From: Clostridium sp. OF03-18AA
Lineage (GTDB): Bacteria; Bacillota; Clostridia; Lachnospirales; Lachnospiraceae
NCBI RefSeq assembly: GCF_003478035.1
Contig: NZ_QUEP01000004.1
Span: 62,001-126,000, forward strand
DNA length: 64,000 bases
Direction of reading: 5' to 3'
The position numbers and the translations under genes are program-made. The notes beneath the pieces are model-generated. The model did not search any database. It had not been told where the DNA came from and worked only from the letters and a program-made list of their open reading frames with translations. Below, piece after piece: positions 24,460 through 33,660 of the stretch. Within the stretch, counting starts at the first letter, position 1. Each line of letters starts with the position of its first letter.

Positions 24460-25215
24460 TTATGCAAGCGTCTTTAAAAAGGTGCTCAGCAGGTTTGCAG
24501 GGATCTGTCCGGGTGCGGATGCCTTTCCGGCCGTTCCGAAGGTCACGCAGGAGCCGACAAGCTGTCCGCAGATACGGCTGATCACTCCGGAAGGACTCAT
24601 GGACATCGTGATCACCGGCGTCTCATTGTGCTCCTCCTTCATGGTCAACGTTGCATCAAGCAGTGTCAGGACATCCCGCTCACACTGCGGCATCACCGCG
24701 AATTTCACGATATCAGCGCCCAGGGACTGCATCAGGCAGAGATTGCTTATGATGATGTTCTTATCCGGCGTTGCGGTAAAGTCGTGGCGGGAAGCGACGA
24801 CCTTCACACCGACCCGGTGGGCTGCCGCAACGATCGTTTTCATCGTCTCTTCCCCGCGGGAGAGTTCCACGTCCACGAGGTCGATGAGACCGCTGTCGAT
24901 CACGGCGAGGATCGTCTTTGTGTAGGTCTCCGTATCGATCTCCATCATTCCGCCTTCCACGCTGGTACGGATCGTGAAGAGCACCGGAATATTTCCTAAA
25001 GCGTTTCGGAATAAGGTCATTGCCTTGATCCGGACTTCGGGATCTTCCATACCGGTGTAGAAGTCCGCACGCCATTCGATCAGGTCAAACGGAGTATTTC
25101 GGATCAGATTTACAGATTTTTTCAGGTCATCAAGATTTGTATCCGTAACCGGAATGCAGATCTTCGGCATCCCGTCACCGAGTTTTACATTTCTTACTTT
25201 TACGATTGCTCCCAT
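24460..25215 (-). CDS. aroD: Type I 3-dehydroquinate dehydratase
   Basis: 251-residue class I dehydroquinase that dehydrates 3-dehydroquinate to 3-dehydroshikimate in the shikimate pathway through a Schiff base. The Schiff-base lysine lies in LGADIVKFAVMPQ, the catalytic His in VVASRHDFTATP, and IEWRADFY and TIRTSVEGG bind substrate. The C-terminal ITMSMSPSGVISRICGQLVGSCVTFGT is typical. GGGGGAG stands before the ATG. It is not next to other aro genes. Confidence 0.96.
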   Translation of the reverse strand: MGAIVKVRNVKLGDGMPKICIPVTDTNLDDLKKSVNLIRNTPFDLIEWRADFYTGMEDPEVRIKAMTLFRNALGNIPVLFTIRTSVEGGMMEIDTETYTKTILAVIDSGLIDLVDVELSRGEETMKTIVAAAHRVGVKVVASRHDFTATPDKNIIISNLCLMQSLGADIVKFAVMPQCERDVLTLLDATLTMKEEHNETPVITMSMSPSGVISRICGQLVGSCVTFGTAGKASAPGQIPANLLSTFLKTLA

Positions 25216-25277
25216 AATGGATAACTCCCCCTGTTTATTTTAAATGTTCTTCTTTGTCGTTTTGCGGTTATGTTCCT

Positions 25278-25306
25278 AGTATATATATGGAAGAAAGAAA
25301 AGTCAA
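25278..25306 (-). promoter_or_regulatory. aroD promoter
   Basis: On the reverse strand TTGACT (25306-25301) and TATACT (25283-25278) are separated by 17 bases, about 60 bases before the aroD start. Confidence 0.75.
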
Positions 25307-25502
25307 CACTTGCACGCGTTAAAGTTTCGAAATTTAAAGCAACGTATTAATAAGAACGATCAATTCACGGAAACTGAGAAACAGCATCGATGGATCGGAA
25401 AATCGCGCAAAGACCCGTTAAATAAATAACAGACGTTTTTCCGGAAACCATGTTTTATTCCTGCATTTTATACGCCAATTTTTACCATTCATACACGATT
25501 TT

Positions 25503-25515
25503 GTGCAGTTTGCAC
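25503..25515. promoter_or_regulatory. Palindrome GTGCA-GTT-TGCAC upstream of TAXI operon
   Basis: A perfect 5-3-5 inverted repeat ends eight bases before the -35 of the TAXI promoter. It could be an operator. No regulator is assigned. The remaining 25307-25500 stretch of this 454-base gap is AT-rich and holds no recognisable gene. Confidence 0.4.
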
Positions 25516-25523
25516 GAACCCCA

Positions 25524-25552
25524 TTGTATCAGGGTTACGTTTACGTTAAAAT
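25524..25552 (+). promoter_or_regulatory. Promoter of the TAXI-TRAP operon, with tandem TACGTT
   Basis: TTGTAT at 25524-25529 and TAAAAT at 25547-25552 are 17 bases apart. The spacer contains TACGTT twice in tandem (25536-25547). This resembles half of LytTR-type binding sites and is of interest because a LytTR regulator is encoded downstream. The link is speculative. Confidence 0.5.
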
Positions 25553-25669
25553 TTAGACATGAAATGTGAAATATTTATAAATAATATGAAGCATTTGGAA
25601 AGTGGGTATTGTAACAGCCTGCGGGTAACAGGCGTTACGGGTAAACAAAAAGAAGGAGAGGTAAACAGT

Positions 25670-26752
25670 ATGAGATTAGTGAAAAGAATCACAGCAGCAG
25701 CTATGGCACTCACAATGACAGCAGCTCTTGCAGGATGCGGCAGCAGCTCCGGCAGTACATCTACAACAGCAGCAGCTGACACAACAGCGGCAGCCGTAAC
25801 TGAGAAAGCGGCGGATGGTTCCAGCGCAGAGGCAGGCAGCACGTCCGTGAGCATTGACAGGGCGAAAGAGTTTGTCACAGTCGCAACCGGTCCTACGAGT
25901 GGTATCTACTACCCGATCGGCGGCGCATTTGCAACCGCATTAGGAAATGCAGGATATAAGACATCCGCACAGGCAACCGGCGCTTCCGTTGAGAACATCA
26001 ACCTGATCTTAAACGGTGAGGCAGAGCTTGCGATCGCAATGCAGGACTCCGTCGTACAGGCTTATGAGGGCTTTGGTGCGTTTGAGAAGGCAGAGCCGGA
26101 TCTGAGAGCCATGATGAGACTCTGGCCGAACTACGTACAGCTCGTAACCGTGGCAAGCACAGGCATCAAGAGCGTTGAGGACTTAAAGGGCAAGAGAGTC
26201 GGTATCGGTGCTCCGAACTCCGGTGTTGAGTTAAATGCGAGAATGATCTATGAAGCATACGGCATGACATATGAGGATAGTGATGTTGACTACTTATCCT
26301 ACGGTGAAGCGATCGACCAGATGAAAAACGGTCAGTGCGACGCGGCATTCGTTACCTCCGGTCTTCCGAACGCAACCGTCAGCGAGCTGGCATTCAGCTA
26401 CGATATGGTGATCGTTCCGATCGACGGCGAAGGCAGAGACAACCTGATCGAGAAGTATCCGTTCTTCTCCGCAAGCACGATCCCGGCCAATACATACAAC
26501 AACAAAGAGGACGTGGAGAGCGTATTCGTTTACAATATCATGCTTGTAAATAAGGACGTATCCGATGACATGGTCTACGATATGCTTGACTGTATCTTCT
26601 CCGACGATGGAATCGCTACCATCAAGGCATCCCACAACACAGCAGACAAGAACATCGATGTTTCCTTCGGTGTTGACGATGTAAAGATCCCGCTTCATGA
26701 CGGTGCTGCGAAGTGGTGGCAGGATCACGGTTATGAGACTCCTGAGAACTAA
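25670..26752 (+). CDS. TAXI-family TRAP transporter solute-binding lipoprotein
   Basis: 360-residue extracytoplasmic binding protein feeding a TRAP permease. It begins with a type II signal peptide (MRLVKRITAAAMALTMTAALAGC), lipid-anchored at Cys23, followed by an Ala/Thr/Ser linker. The mature part has the TAXI hallmark FVTVATGPTSGIYYPIGGAFATAL, then SVENINLILNGEAELAIAMQDS and LKGKRVGIGAPNSGVELNARMI. The ATG at 25670 with AGAAGGAG is the start. TAXI proteins bind small acids such as glutamate or other carboxylates. The ligand here is unknown. First gene of the TAXI operon. Confidence 0.95.
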   Translation: MRLVKRITAAAMALTMTAALAGCGSSSGSTSTTAAADTTAAAVTEKAADGSSAEAGSTSVSIDRAKEFVTVATGPTSGIYYPIGGAFATALGNAGYKTSAQATGASVENINLILNGEAELAIAMQDSVVQAYEGFGAFEKAEPDLRAMMRLWPNYVQLVTVASTGIKSVEDLKGKRVGIGAPNSGVELNARMIYEAYGMTYEDSDVDYLSYGEAIDQMKNGQCDAAFVTSGLPNATVSELAFSYDMVIVPIDGEGRDNLIEKYPFFSASTIPANTYNNKEDVESVFVYNIMLVNKDVSDDMVYDMLDCIFSDDGIATIKASHNTADKNIDVSFGVDDVKIPLHDGAAKWWQDHGYETPEN

Positions 26753-27224
26753 ATTAAAAATCCTGATTCCGGTTCTTCTGGTAATCACAGCAATCTCTGC
26801 TGCCGTGTTCGCACGGCAGCAGAAAAAAATTCTGGTGATCGAAGAGCTTGAAACCGGAAATGTTTACCGGGAGATTCCGGTAAAGACCGGTGACGAGCTT
26901 TCCTTCCAGTGGGAACATTCCTTTGAGCATATTCCGTGGTACGAGTATTACGAGATACAGAAAGACGGAAGCTTTATTCTCCACACCATCGCGGTCGCGG
27001 GCTTCGGCGCCGGAATTCCGGCAGAGATGGACTGCAAATACCGCTACGAAGACGGACTCGTCTACATGGATGAGATCGAAAGCGTCTTTCCGCAGTTCAA
27101 CTGGATCAATTCCCAGACAGCCCTGAAGAATATCAAGGTGAATGGCGAGCTCCTGATTCAGGGCTCTGACATGCCGCATCACGTAAAAATGGTGCTGAGG
27201 ATCCGGAATGGTTTCGAAAAATAA
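26733..27224 (+). CDS. DUF1850 domain-containing protein (TAXI-TRAP associated)
   Basis: 163-residue protein with one N-terminal membrane or signal segment (LKILIPVLLVITAISAAVFA) and an extracytoplasmic domain. The domain has the DUF1850 features FQWEHSFEHIPWYEYYEI and the AGFGAGIPAEM stretch. DUF1850 genes are regularly found between TAXI binding protein and fused permease genes. Their role is unknown. It starts inside the end of the binding-protein gene (20-base overlap). An in-frame earlier ATG at 26697 would extend the overlap and is less likely. Confidence 0.85.
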   Translation: MRLLRTKLKILIPVLLVITAISAAVFARQQKKILVIEELETGNVYREIPVKTGDELSFQWEHSFEHIPWYEYYEIQKDGSFILHTIAVAGFGAGIPAEMDCKYRYEDGLVYMDEIESVFPQFNWINSQTALKNIKVNGELLIQGSDMPHHVKMVLRIRNGFEK

Positions 27225-27287
27225 GAAAAGGAAACTGCTGAAGCAACATCGACAACAACTCTGACAACGAAGGGAAGGGAAATCTGT

Positions 27288-29288
27288 ATGAGCGAAAAAG
27301 AGAAAAACATCGTCCCCAGTACAGCGGAAGCAGAGATGAGCGAGGAAGAAAAACAGAAACTCCTCGAGCAGTTTGATAAAGAGAGCAAGACGAGAAAGTT
27401 CGGATCCCCGGTATTAAAGAAAGCTTACCGGGTATTCGCGATCATCGTTACCTTATATCATCTGGTTTTCGCATCCGGCCTTTACATGCCGGAAACATTA
27501 AAGCATCGTTCCATCCATGTCGGCATGATCCTGATTCTTGCCTTCATGCTTTATCCGGCTACGAAAAAAGCGAGCCGCAAAGTGATCGCGTGGTATGATT
27601 ATGTATTTATCGCATTGTCAGCCGCAGTTCCGATCTATATGTGCGTAGATTATGTAAACATCATCAACCGTGCCGGAAAGCCGGACATGATGGATGTCGT
27701 GATCGGTACCCTGTTAACCCTGGTCGTTCTGGAGGCAACGAGACGTGTCTGCGGCATGGCTCTCCCGATCATCTCCATTATCTTTATGATCTACAGCTTA
27801 ATGGGCACGAAGCAGGGACTCATCCCGATCGATGTCCCGGGCATCTTCCTCCACAGAGGATATACATGGCAGAAGTTAATGAGCCACTTCTTCTCGAACA
27901 CGGAAGGTATTTACGGATCGTCGGTCAACGTCGCGTCCACCTACATCTTCCTCTTCATTGCCTTCGGTGAAGTCATGAACAAGTGTGGCATGGGTCAGTT
28001 CTTCAATGACTTCGCAAACGCCATCGCGGGCGGCACAAAGGGCGGCCCGGCAAAGGTAGCAGTCGTTGCTTCCGGTCTTCTCGGAATGATCAACGGTGCA
28101 GCTGTAGCCGTCGTTGTTACGACCGGTTCCTTCACGATCCCGCTTATGAAAAAATCCGGCTATGACGACGAGTTCGCAGGTGCCGTTGTTGCGACCGGTT
28201 CTGTCGGCGGACAGCTGATGCCGCCGGTTATGGGTGCTGCCGCATTTATCATGGCAGATACTCTTGGCATGAAGTACAACGAACTTCTTTTATCCGCGAT
28301 CATCCCGGCAGTCATCTACTACATGGGCATCCTGTTCCAGATCCAGATGAGGGCTGAGAAGATGGGAATGCAGGGAACCCCGAAGGATCAGCTTCCGAAG
28401 ATGTCCCAGGTCATGAAGGAGTACGGTCATCTGGCACTCCCGATCATCTTCCTCGTTTACATGCTGTTCTTCTCCGGAAAGACGGTTATCATGGCTGCGT
28501 TCTATACGATCGTATTCACGATCATCGTGGCGCAGTGCAGAAAGAATACGAGAATGACCTTCCAGGATATTCTTGATGCGATGGTAGCGAGCGCGAAGTC
28601 TACCGTATCTGTAGCGATCGCCTGCGCCTGCGTTGGTATCATCGTTGGTTCCTGCTCGATCACAGGTTTCGCCCTGAATATGGCAAATACCATCATCAGC
28701 ATCGGCGGAAAGAGCCTGATGTTCACACTGGTATTCACAATGATCACCTGCATGATCTTAGGTATGGGTCTTCCGAGTATCCCGTCCTATATCATTACCT
28801 CCACGATCGCAGCTCCGGCTCTGGTACAGCTTGGTATCCCGGCCCTGGTTGCCCACATGTTCTGTTTCTACTTCGCAATGTTCGCAAACCTGACACCGCC
28901 GGTTGCCCTTGCAGCTTTTGCGGCAGCAGGTATCGCAGGCGGAAGTCCGATGAAGACAGGATGGGCATCCGTAAAGCTTGCGCTTGCAGGATTCATTCTT
29001 CCGTACATGTTTGTATACAATACAGACCTTCTGCTGCTTGATACTCCGCTTGCAAAAGCGATTCAGGTTGCAGTAACTGCTGCAGTTGGTGTATTCTTAA
29101 TCAGTACAGCAGTCGAAGGTTTCCTGTTCACAAAGGTCAACATCGTATTGAGAATTGCCAGTCTCATTGGCGCTTATCTCCTGATCGACAGCGGTCTTGT
29201 GACAGATATCGCAGGTATCGTGATCTGCGCAGTTGTATTCGTATTCCAGAAAGCAGCTGCAAAGAAGAGTGCACCGGCGGCAGCGTAG
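27288..29288 (+). CDS. TRAP transporter fused permease subunit (TAXI type)
   Basis: 666-residue membrane protein fusing the small DctQ-like and large DctM-like subunits, with roughly 16-18 membrane helices. It carries the permease signatures GGTKGGPAKVAVVASGLLGMINGAAVAVVVTTGSFTIPLM, GAVVATGSVGGQLMPPVMGAAAF and, in the second half, MGLPSIPSYIITSTIAAPAL with ANLTPPVALAAFAAAGIAGGSP. It drives solute uptake with a Na+ or H+ gradient. GAAGGGAAGG precedes the ATG. Ends at a terminator before the two-component genes. Confidence 0.95.
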   Translation: MSEKEKNIVPSTAEAEMSEEEKQKLLEQFDKESKTRKFGSPVLKKAYRVFAIIVTLYHLVFASGLYMPETLKHRSIHVGMILILAFMLYPATKKASRKVIAWYDYVFIALSAAVPIYMCVDYVNIINRAGKPDMMDVVIGTLLTLVVLEATRRVCGMALPIISIIFMIYSLMGTKQGLIPIDVPGIFLHRGYTWQKLMSHFFSNTEGIYGSSVNVASTYIFLFIAFGEVMNKCGMGQFFNDFANAIAGGTKGGPAKVAVVASGLLGMINGAAVAVVVTTGSFTIPLMKKSGYDDEFAGAVVATGSVGGQLMPPVMGAAAFIMADTLGMKYNELLLSAIIPAVIYYMGILFQIQMRAEKMGMQGTPKDQLPKMSQVMKEYGHLALPIIFLVYMLFFSGKTVIMAAFYTIVFTIIVAQCRKNTRMTFQDILDAMVASAKSTVSVAIACACVGIIVGSCSITGFALNMANTIISIGGKSLMFTLVFTMITCMILGMGLPSIPSYIITSTIAAPALVQLGIPALVAHMFCFYFAMFANLTPPVALAAFAAAGIAGGSPMKTGWASVKLALAGFILPYMFVYNTDLLLLDTPLAKAIQVAVTAAVGVFLISTAVEGFLFTKVNIVLRIASLIGAYLLIDSGLVTDIAGIVICAVVFVFQKAAAKKSAPAAA

Positions 29289-29360
29289 ACCTTCATCAAA
29301 TTTGCGATCACTCACCACCTGAAAGAGGTGGGAGTCTTCTCAACTGAGATAACCAACACA

Positions 29361-29403
29361 CAGGGACTGCTGCAGAAATTATACTGCGGCGGTCCCTGTT
29401 TTT
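29361..29403 (+). terminator. Terminator after TRAP permease
   Basis: CAGGGACTGCTGCAG (29361-29375) pairs with CTGCGGCGGTCCCTG (29384-29398), followed by TTTTTC. A smaller hairpin (CACCACCTGAAAGAGGTGGG) precedes it at about 29314-29333. The rest of the gap to 29571 holds no gene. Confidence 0.85.
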
Positions 29404-29571
29404 CTATATGTGTCCGTTAAAACACGCCGAGTCAGGCGTCAGACAGTTGTGATCCATGCCATGCGCAGATGGAAGCGCAGACATTCCGAAATGGAGGTTT
29501 TGCGCAGATTGCAATAACAACTGCTGACAGATATAGAAAAACAGGGATCGTCAGAGACAGGAGGAAACAAC

Positions 29572-31335
29572 ATGCTGCTTGATGTTATTTACAGTATCTG
29601 CTTTAACATCTGCCTATTGGTAGTGCTCGCCTTCATGATGACGAAGATGGACTTTGTCCAGAGACTTCTCTTAAATGAAGAGGGCGGAAGTGAGGAAGGA
29701 AGAGGGGAGAGTGTCTGGCAGAGGATCTGGGAAAAGGTGCTTCTCGGCGTGATCTTCGGCGTCTTCTGCATCATCTCTGATTACATCGGGATCCAGGTGA
29801 CAGGAGCGCTGCCGAATGCCCGGGTGATCGGTGTTCTGTCCGCCGGATTTCTTGGCGGTCCTGTCTCCGGTTTTATCACGACAGTGATCGCGGCGGCCCA
29901 TCGGTATCTGATCTTTCCAGAAAGGATCTCCACGGTGGCCTGTGTGCTCTCCGCGATCATCCACGGGATCATCGGTTCCTTTATCGGCTGGAAGAAGAAG
30001 GAAAACCGCCAGTACTCGAACACGTTTCTGCTCGGAGTCACGTTCATTTCCGAGATGATCCATATTGTTCTGATCCTGCTGCTCACCCGGCCGTTTGATG
30101 CGGCCGTTGAGATCGTAAAGATCGTGATCGTTCCGATGGTGATCATCAATTCCGTCGGCATGGTGATCTTCTTTAATGTTTTTAAATCGATCTTCAACAC
30201 AGAGGACTTAAAGGTCGCATCCAAGGTCTCCCTTGCCATGAGAACCGCCGAGCGGTGTACCCCGTATCTGGGCTCTGTGGAGAATGACCGGAAGACTGCG
30301 GGAAAGATCATCGACATTATTATGGAAGGGTACCACTGTCAGGGCGCGGCACTGATCGATGACATGAAATTTCTGGCAAGGAGCGGGGCATTTTCCAGTA
30401 TCGTTCTCACAGAGAACAATTATCCGAGACTTTTATCTGCGACAAAGACCTTTAAGACGACCAGGATCAGCCGCGTGCCTTTACCGGAGGACGGATTTTA
30501 TCCTCTTTATAAGGAGAATGTGATCATCTCCGCACCGATCCTCCTCGATGAGGGAAAGGTTCTGGCGCTTGTGATGCTGGTGAAGAAAAATGCCTATTCC
30601 TATCGTGCGGATATTGAATTTGTCACGGGACTCGCGAACCACTTCGCGATGCAGATCAAGCTCTCGGAGATGGAGAAACAGAAGGAAGAGCTGAGAAAAG
30701 CGGAGCTTCGGACCCTGCAGTCCCAGATCAATCCGCACTTCCTGTTCAATTCTTTAAATACGATCTCCTACTTCTGCCGGGAAAAGCCGGAGAAGGCGAG
30801 GGAGCTCTTACTGGCACTGAGCTCCTATTTCCGCAGCATGCTGGAGGATACCGATTATATGGTAACGCTGGACACGGAGTTAGAGCATGTAAAAGCCTAT
30901 ACGATGCTTGAGGAGGCACGGTTTGAAAAACGTCTCTCGATCGAGATCAATGCGGATCCGGAGGCTCTGCGAAGCTGCGTGCCGAACCTGATCTTACAGC
31001 CCATCGTGGAGAATGCGGTCCATCACGGGGCAATGCAGAGGGAAAAAGGAGTCGGAAAGGTCATCGTAAACGTGAAACGGGAGGAGCGATCCACGAGGAT
31101 CGATGTGATCGACAACGGACCGGGAATGGACTACCGGATCGTCCAGAGCCTGTACGGCGGGGAAAAAGTGGAACACACAGGAATCGGAATGATGAACGTG
31201 CAGCAGAGACTGATCTCCTTATACGGAAAGTCCTACGGACTCCAGATCGTGACAAGTGAAGAAGGGACGGACGTGCGGATGAATATTCCGGACAGCGCGG
31301 CTGGAAACGCGCAGCAGGAGAAAACGATCGGCTGA
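29572..31335 (+). CDS. LytS/YehU-type sensor histidine kinase
   Basis: 587-residue membrane kinase. Residues 1-205 hold a 5TM-5TMR_LYT sensor region with conserved GVLSAGFLGGPVSGFITTVIAAAHRYL. Residues 225-375 look like a GAF domain. The His_kinase domain follows with the phospho-acceptor in SQINPHFLFNSLNTISYF (His389) and the ATPase N-box in LQPIVENAVHHG, then DNGPGMD and TGIGMMNVQQRL. AGGAGG precedes the ATG. Its neighbour upstream is the TAXI transporter, so that transporter is a plausible target. Confidence 0.94.
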   Translation: MLLDVIYSICFNICLLVVLAFMMTKMDFVQRLLLNEEGGSEEGRGESVWQRIWEKVLLGVIFGVFCIISDYIGIQVTGALPNARVIGVLSAGFLGGPVSGFITTVIAAAHRYLIFPERISTVACVLSAIIHGIIGSFIGWKKKENRQYSNTFLLGVTFISEMIHIVLILLLTRPFDAAVEIVKIVIVPMVIINSVGMVIFFNVFKSIFNTEDLKVASKVSLAMRTAERCTPYLGSVENDRKTAGKIIDIIMEGYHCQGAALIDDMKFLARSGAFSSIVLTENNYPRLLSATKTFKTTRISRVPLPEDGFYPLYKENVIISAPILLDEGKVLALVMLVKKNAYSYRADIEFVTGLANHFAMQIKLSEMEKQKEELRKAELRTLQSQINPHFLFNSLNTISYFCREKPEKARELLLALSSYFRSMLEDTDYMVTLDTELEHVKAYTMLEEARFEKRLSIEINADPEALRSCVPNLILQPIVENAVHHGAMQREKGVGKVIVNVKREERSTRIDVIDNGPGMDYRIVQSLYGGEKVEHTGIGMMNVQQRLISLYGKSYGLQIVTSEEGTDVRMNIPDSAAGNAQQEKTIG

Positions 31336-31415
31336 CGATCTTCCGGAAGAGCAGATGACAACAGCCTGCTGTTTGGAACAGCGGAGTTTTTGACAGAACA
31401 TGGGAGGCATGAGGT

Positions 31416-32138
31416 ATGAGAATAGCAGTAGTTGACGATGAGCGTCCGGCAAGAAGCGAACTTAAATATCTGGTGGAGCAGTGTGAGCCGGATGCGGAGA
31501 TCGCGGAGGCCGACGGGAGCGAAGAATTTCTTGCAATGCTGGAGAATGAGACCTTTGATGTGTGTTTTGTGGATATCAATCTGGGCGGCATGAACGGCAC
31601 TACGCTGGCATCCATGATAAAGAGAAAGCAGCCGGACACGCTGATCATCTTTGCCACTGCGTTTCAGGAATACGCGGTAAAGGCTTTTGAGATCGGGGCG
31701 GTGGATTATCTCTTAAAACCCTTTGACTATGAACGCGTCAAACGGGCGATGGAGCGGATCCATGAACACATAAAGGAAAAGGCCGCCGGTCCCGGATATG
31801 AAATCGGAAAGATCATGGTGAACACGGGCTCCAGCTTTCAGGTCGTTGATGTGGCAGATATCGTATTCATTGAGACGGAAAAGCGTTCCTGCAAGATCCA
31901 TATGAGGGACGGATCCTTCTATCTGCAGAACGAGTCACTGAACAATTATGAGACTCACCTGAAAAAGAGCCGGTTCTTCCGGATCCACAAGAGCTACCTG
32001 ATCAATCTGGATTATGTGAAGGAGATGCAGGTGAGCTACAATAACGGATATTGTGTAAAAATGAAATTTTATGATGCTGAGGCACTGCCCATCGGTCGGA
32101 CCCAGGTGAAGGAATTTAGACAGATTTTTGAAAAATAG
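31416..32138 (+). CDS. LytTR-family response regulator
   Basis: 240-residue regulator with an N-terminal receiver domain (acidic pocket DDERPARSE, phospho-acceptor Asp53 in CFVDINLGGMNG, Lys in LLKPFDYERV). The C-terminal LytTR DNA-binding domain shows IVFIETEKRSCKIHMRDGSFY, FFRIHKSYLINLDYVKEM and LPIGRTQVKEFRQIF. It is the cognate partner of the LytS kinase 80 bases upstream. The pair may control the TAXI operon, as LytSR-type systems often control adjacent transporters. Confidence 0.95.
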   Translation: MRIAVVDDERPARSELKYLVEQCEPDAEIAEADGSEEFLAMLENETFDVCFVDINLGGMNGTTLASMIKRKQPDTLIIFATAFQEYAVKAFEIGAVDYLLKPFDYERVKRAMERIHEHIKEKAAGPGYEIGKIMVNTGSSFQVVDVADIVFIETEKRSCKIHMRDGSFYLQNESLNNYETHLKKSRFFRIHKSYLINLDYVKEMQVSYNNGYCVKMKFYDAEALPIGRTQVKEFRQIFEK

Positions 32139-32173
32139 AAATAATTAGAACAACAAAGCAAATATTGAAAAAT

Positions 32174-32238
32174 AAAGATCCTGCCAAAAGCCAGAACGTA
32201 CAGATATTGTACGGAAGAAGGTTTCGGCGGGATCTTTA
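32174..32238 (+). terminator. Terminator after LytTR regulator
   Basis: AAAGATCCTGCC at 32174 pairs with GGCGGGATCTTT ending at 32237, with a small inner hairpin (GTACAGATATTGTAC). Confidence 0.7.
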
Positions 32239-32266
32239 AATATCACAAAAAATTCACATACCTCCC

Positions 32267-32295
32267 TTGACATTGAAAATTAGATATGTTACATT
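32267..32295 (+). promoter_or_regulatory. Promoter of the dnaJ-like gene
   Basis: TTGACA at 32267-32272 and TACATT at 32290-32295 are 17 bases apart, 27 bases before the ATG. No CIRCE (HrcA) inverted repeat is seen, so this gene is not obviously part of the heat-shock repressor regulon. Confidence 0.75.
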
Positions 32296-32321
32296 ACAAA
32301 TAGAACAGCGAGGTGGTGAAT

Positions 32322-33398
32322 ATGTCATCGACAAAGAGAGATTATTATGATGTGCTGGGCATCTCGAGAGACGCGGATGCCGCGGCAATTAAACGTGCAT
32401 ATAGAAAATTGGCAAAGAAGTATCATCCGGATTCCAATCCTGGCGATAAGACGGCGGAGCAGATGTTTAAGGATGTAAATGAGGCTTACGACGTTTTGAG
32501 TGATCCGAAGAAGAAGAAACTCTACGACCAGTTTGGACATGCTGCTTTTGATGAGACGGCAGGTTACGGACAGGGCGCCGGAGCAGGTGCCGGTGGTTTT
32601 GGCGGATTCGGCGGCTTCGGAAACGGTGCCGGCGGAGCATACCGGTCTGGATCCTTCCGCTCCGGAGATGGAACGTATCATGAATTCCATTTTGAGGGCG
32701 GTGACGGGGATGATATCTTCGGTGATCTGTTTGGAAACATGTTTGGCGGCAAAGGAAGAGCTGGCAACGCTGGCTTTGGCGGTTCCGGCTTCCATGGCTT
32801 TGGCGGCGGAAATGGATTTTCCGGTTCAGGATTTTCTGACCGCGGCAACGACTTAAACGCGGAGGTTCAGATAACCTTCGATGAGGCCGTTCATGGCTGC
32901 GAAAAGACCATCACGATCCAGAACCCGAACCAGCCGGGCAGCAGGCCGCAGACGTTGAAGGTTAAGATCCCGGCAGGTATCGAGACCGGAAAGAGCATCC
33001 GTCTTGCAGGCAAAGGAATGCCGGGAACCGGCGGTGGTGCCGCAGGTGATCTGCTTCTTAAGATCACAGTCGGCGAAAAGGCGGGCTGGACGAGAAAAGG
33101 CATGGACGTCTACAGCGATGTGGAAGTTCCGTTCACCACGGCCGTCTTCGGCGGTGAGACTCTTGTCCACACGTTATATGGAGATGTGGTCTGCAAGATC
33201 AAAGCCGGAACCCACTCCGGCACAAAGATCCGTCTCCGCGGCAAAGGTATCGTTTCCTTAAAAGATCCGTCCATCCACGGCGACCAGTACGCCGTCGTAA
33301 GGATCCAGGTTCCGGATGACTTAAGTCCGGAGGCAAAGCAGAAGCTTAAGGAGTTTGAGGAGATCTGCAGGCGGGATGGAAGATTCCATGCGGCGTAA
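32322..33398 (+). CDS. DnaJ-family co-chaperone lacking the zinc finger (CbpA-like)
   Basis: 358-residue type II J-protein that would stimulate DnaK ATPase and deliver substrates. The J domain (residues 5-70) contains the HPD tripeptide in [12 protein letters not shown] and ends in [13 protein letters not shown] very long Gly/Phe-rich region follows (about 80-175). The C-terminal substrate-binding domains show [23 protein letters not shown] and [21 protein letters not shown]. The CxxCxGxG zinc-finger repeats of true DnaJ are missing. The ATG at 32322 follows GAGGTGGTGA. It is monocistronic. Confidence 0.93.
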   Translation: MSSTKRDYYDVLGISRDADAAAIKRAYRKLAKKYHPDSNPGDKTAEQMFKDVNEAYDVLSDPKKKKLYDQFGHAAFDETAGYGQGAGAGAGGFGGFGGFGNGAGGAYRSGSFRSGDGTYHEFHFEGGDGDDIFGDLFGNMFGGKGRAGNAGFGGSGFHGFGGGNGFSGSGFSDRGNDLNAEVQITFDEAVHGCEKTITIQNPNQPGSRPQTLKVKIPAGIETGKSIRLAGKGMPGTGGGAAGDLLLKITVGEKAGWTRKGMDVYSDVEVPFTTAVFGGETLVHTLYGDVVCKIKAGTHSGTKIRLRGKGIVSLKDPSIHGDQYAVVRIQVPDDLSPEAKQKLKEFEEICRRDGRFHAA

Positions 33399-33413
33399 AT
33401 AAAGAAAAATTAA

Positions 33414-33460
33414 AGAGATCCGGGATTCCATCATGTATGGATGGTCTCCCGGATCTTTTT
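33414..33460 (+). terminator. Terminator after dnaJ-like gene
   Basis: AGATCCGGGATTCCATC pairs with GATGGTCTCCCGGATCT, followed by TTTTT. Confidence 0.8.
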
Positions 33461-33475
33461 GATGAATATGGATAA

Positions 33476-33595
33476 TTATTTCCCAAAAGAATCAATGTAT
33501 TCTCTCGCAGTGATCTGATCCAGATCAAAATTTTTACATATTTGTTCCAGAATAGTATCATCGCTTAAATGGAATTCTCTTCCCATGTGAATCAT
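33476..33595 (-). other. Possible 39-residue reverse-strand reading frame (remnant or small protein)
   Basis: Between two terminators, the reverse strand can encode a short protein from an ATG at 33595. It includes HLSDDTILEQICKNFDLDQ and ITAREYIDSFGK. It has helical, protein-like composition. No convincing ribosome site or promoter is visible and it lies downstream of the ilvE terminator, so it may be a decayed gene end. The family is not recognised. Confidence 0.25.
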
Positions 33596-33600
33596 TGATA

Positions 33601-33641
33601 AAGAAAAAAGAGCAGGACTCCCAAAATGGAATCCTGCTCTG
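33601..33641 (-). terminator. Terminator after ilvE
   Basis: On the reverse strand GAGCAGGATTCC pairs with GGAGTCCTGCTC, followed by TTTTTTC. Confidence 0.85.
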
Positions 33642-33660
33642 ATCCAATTCACACGGTTAA

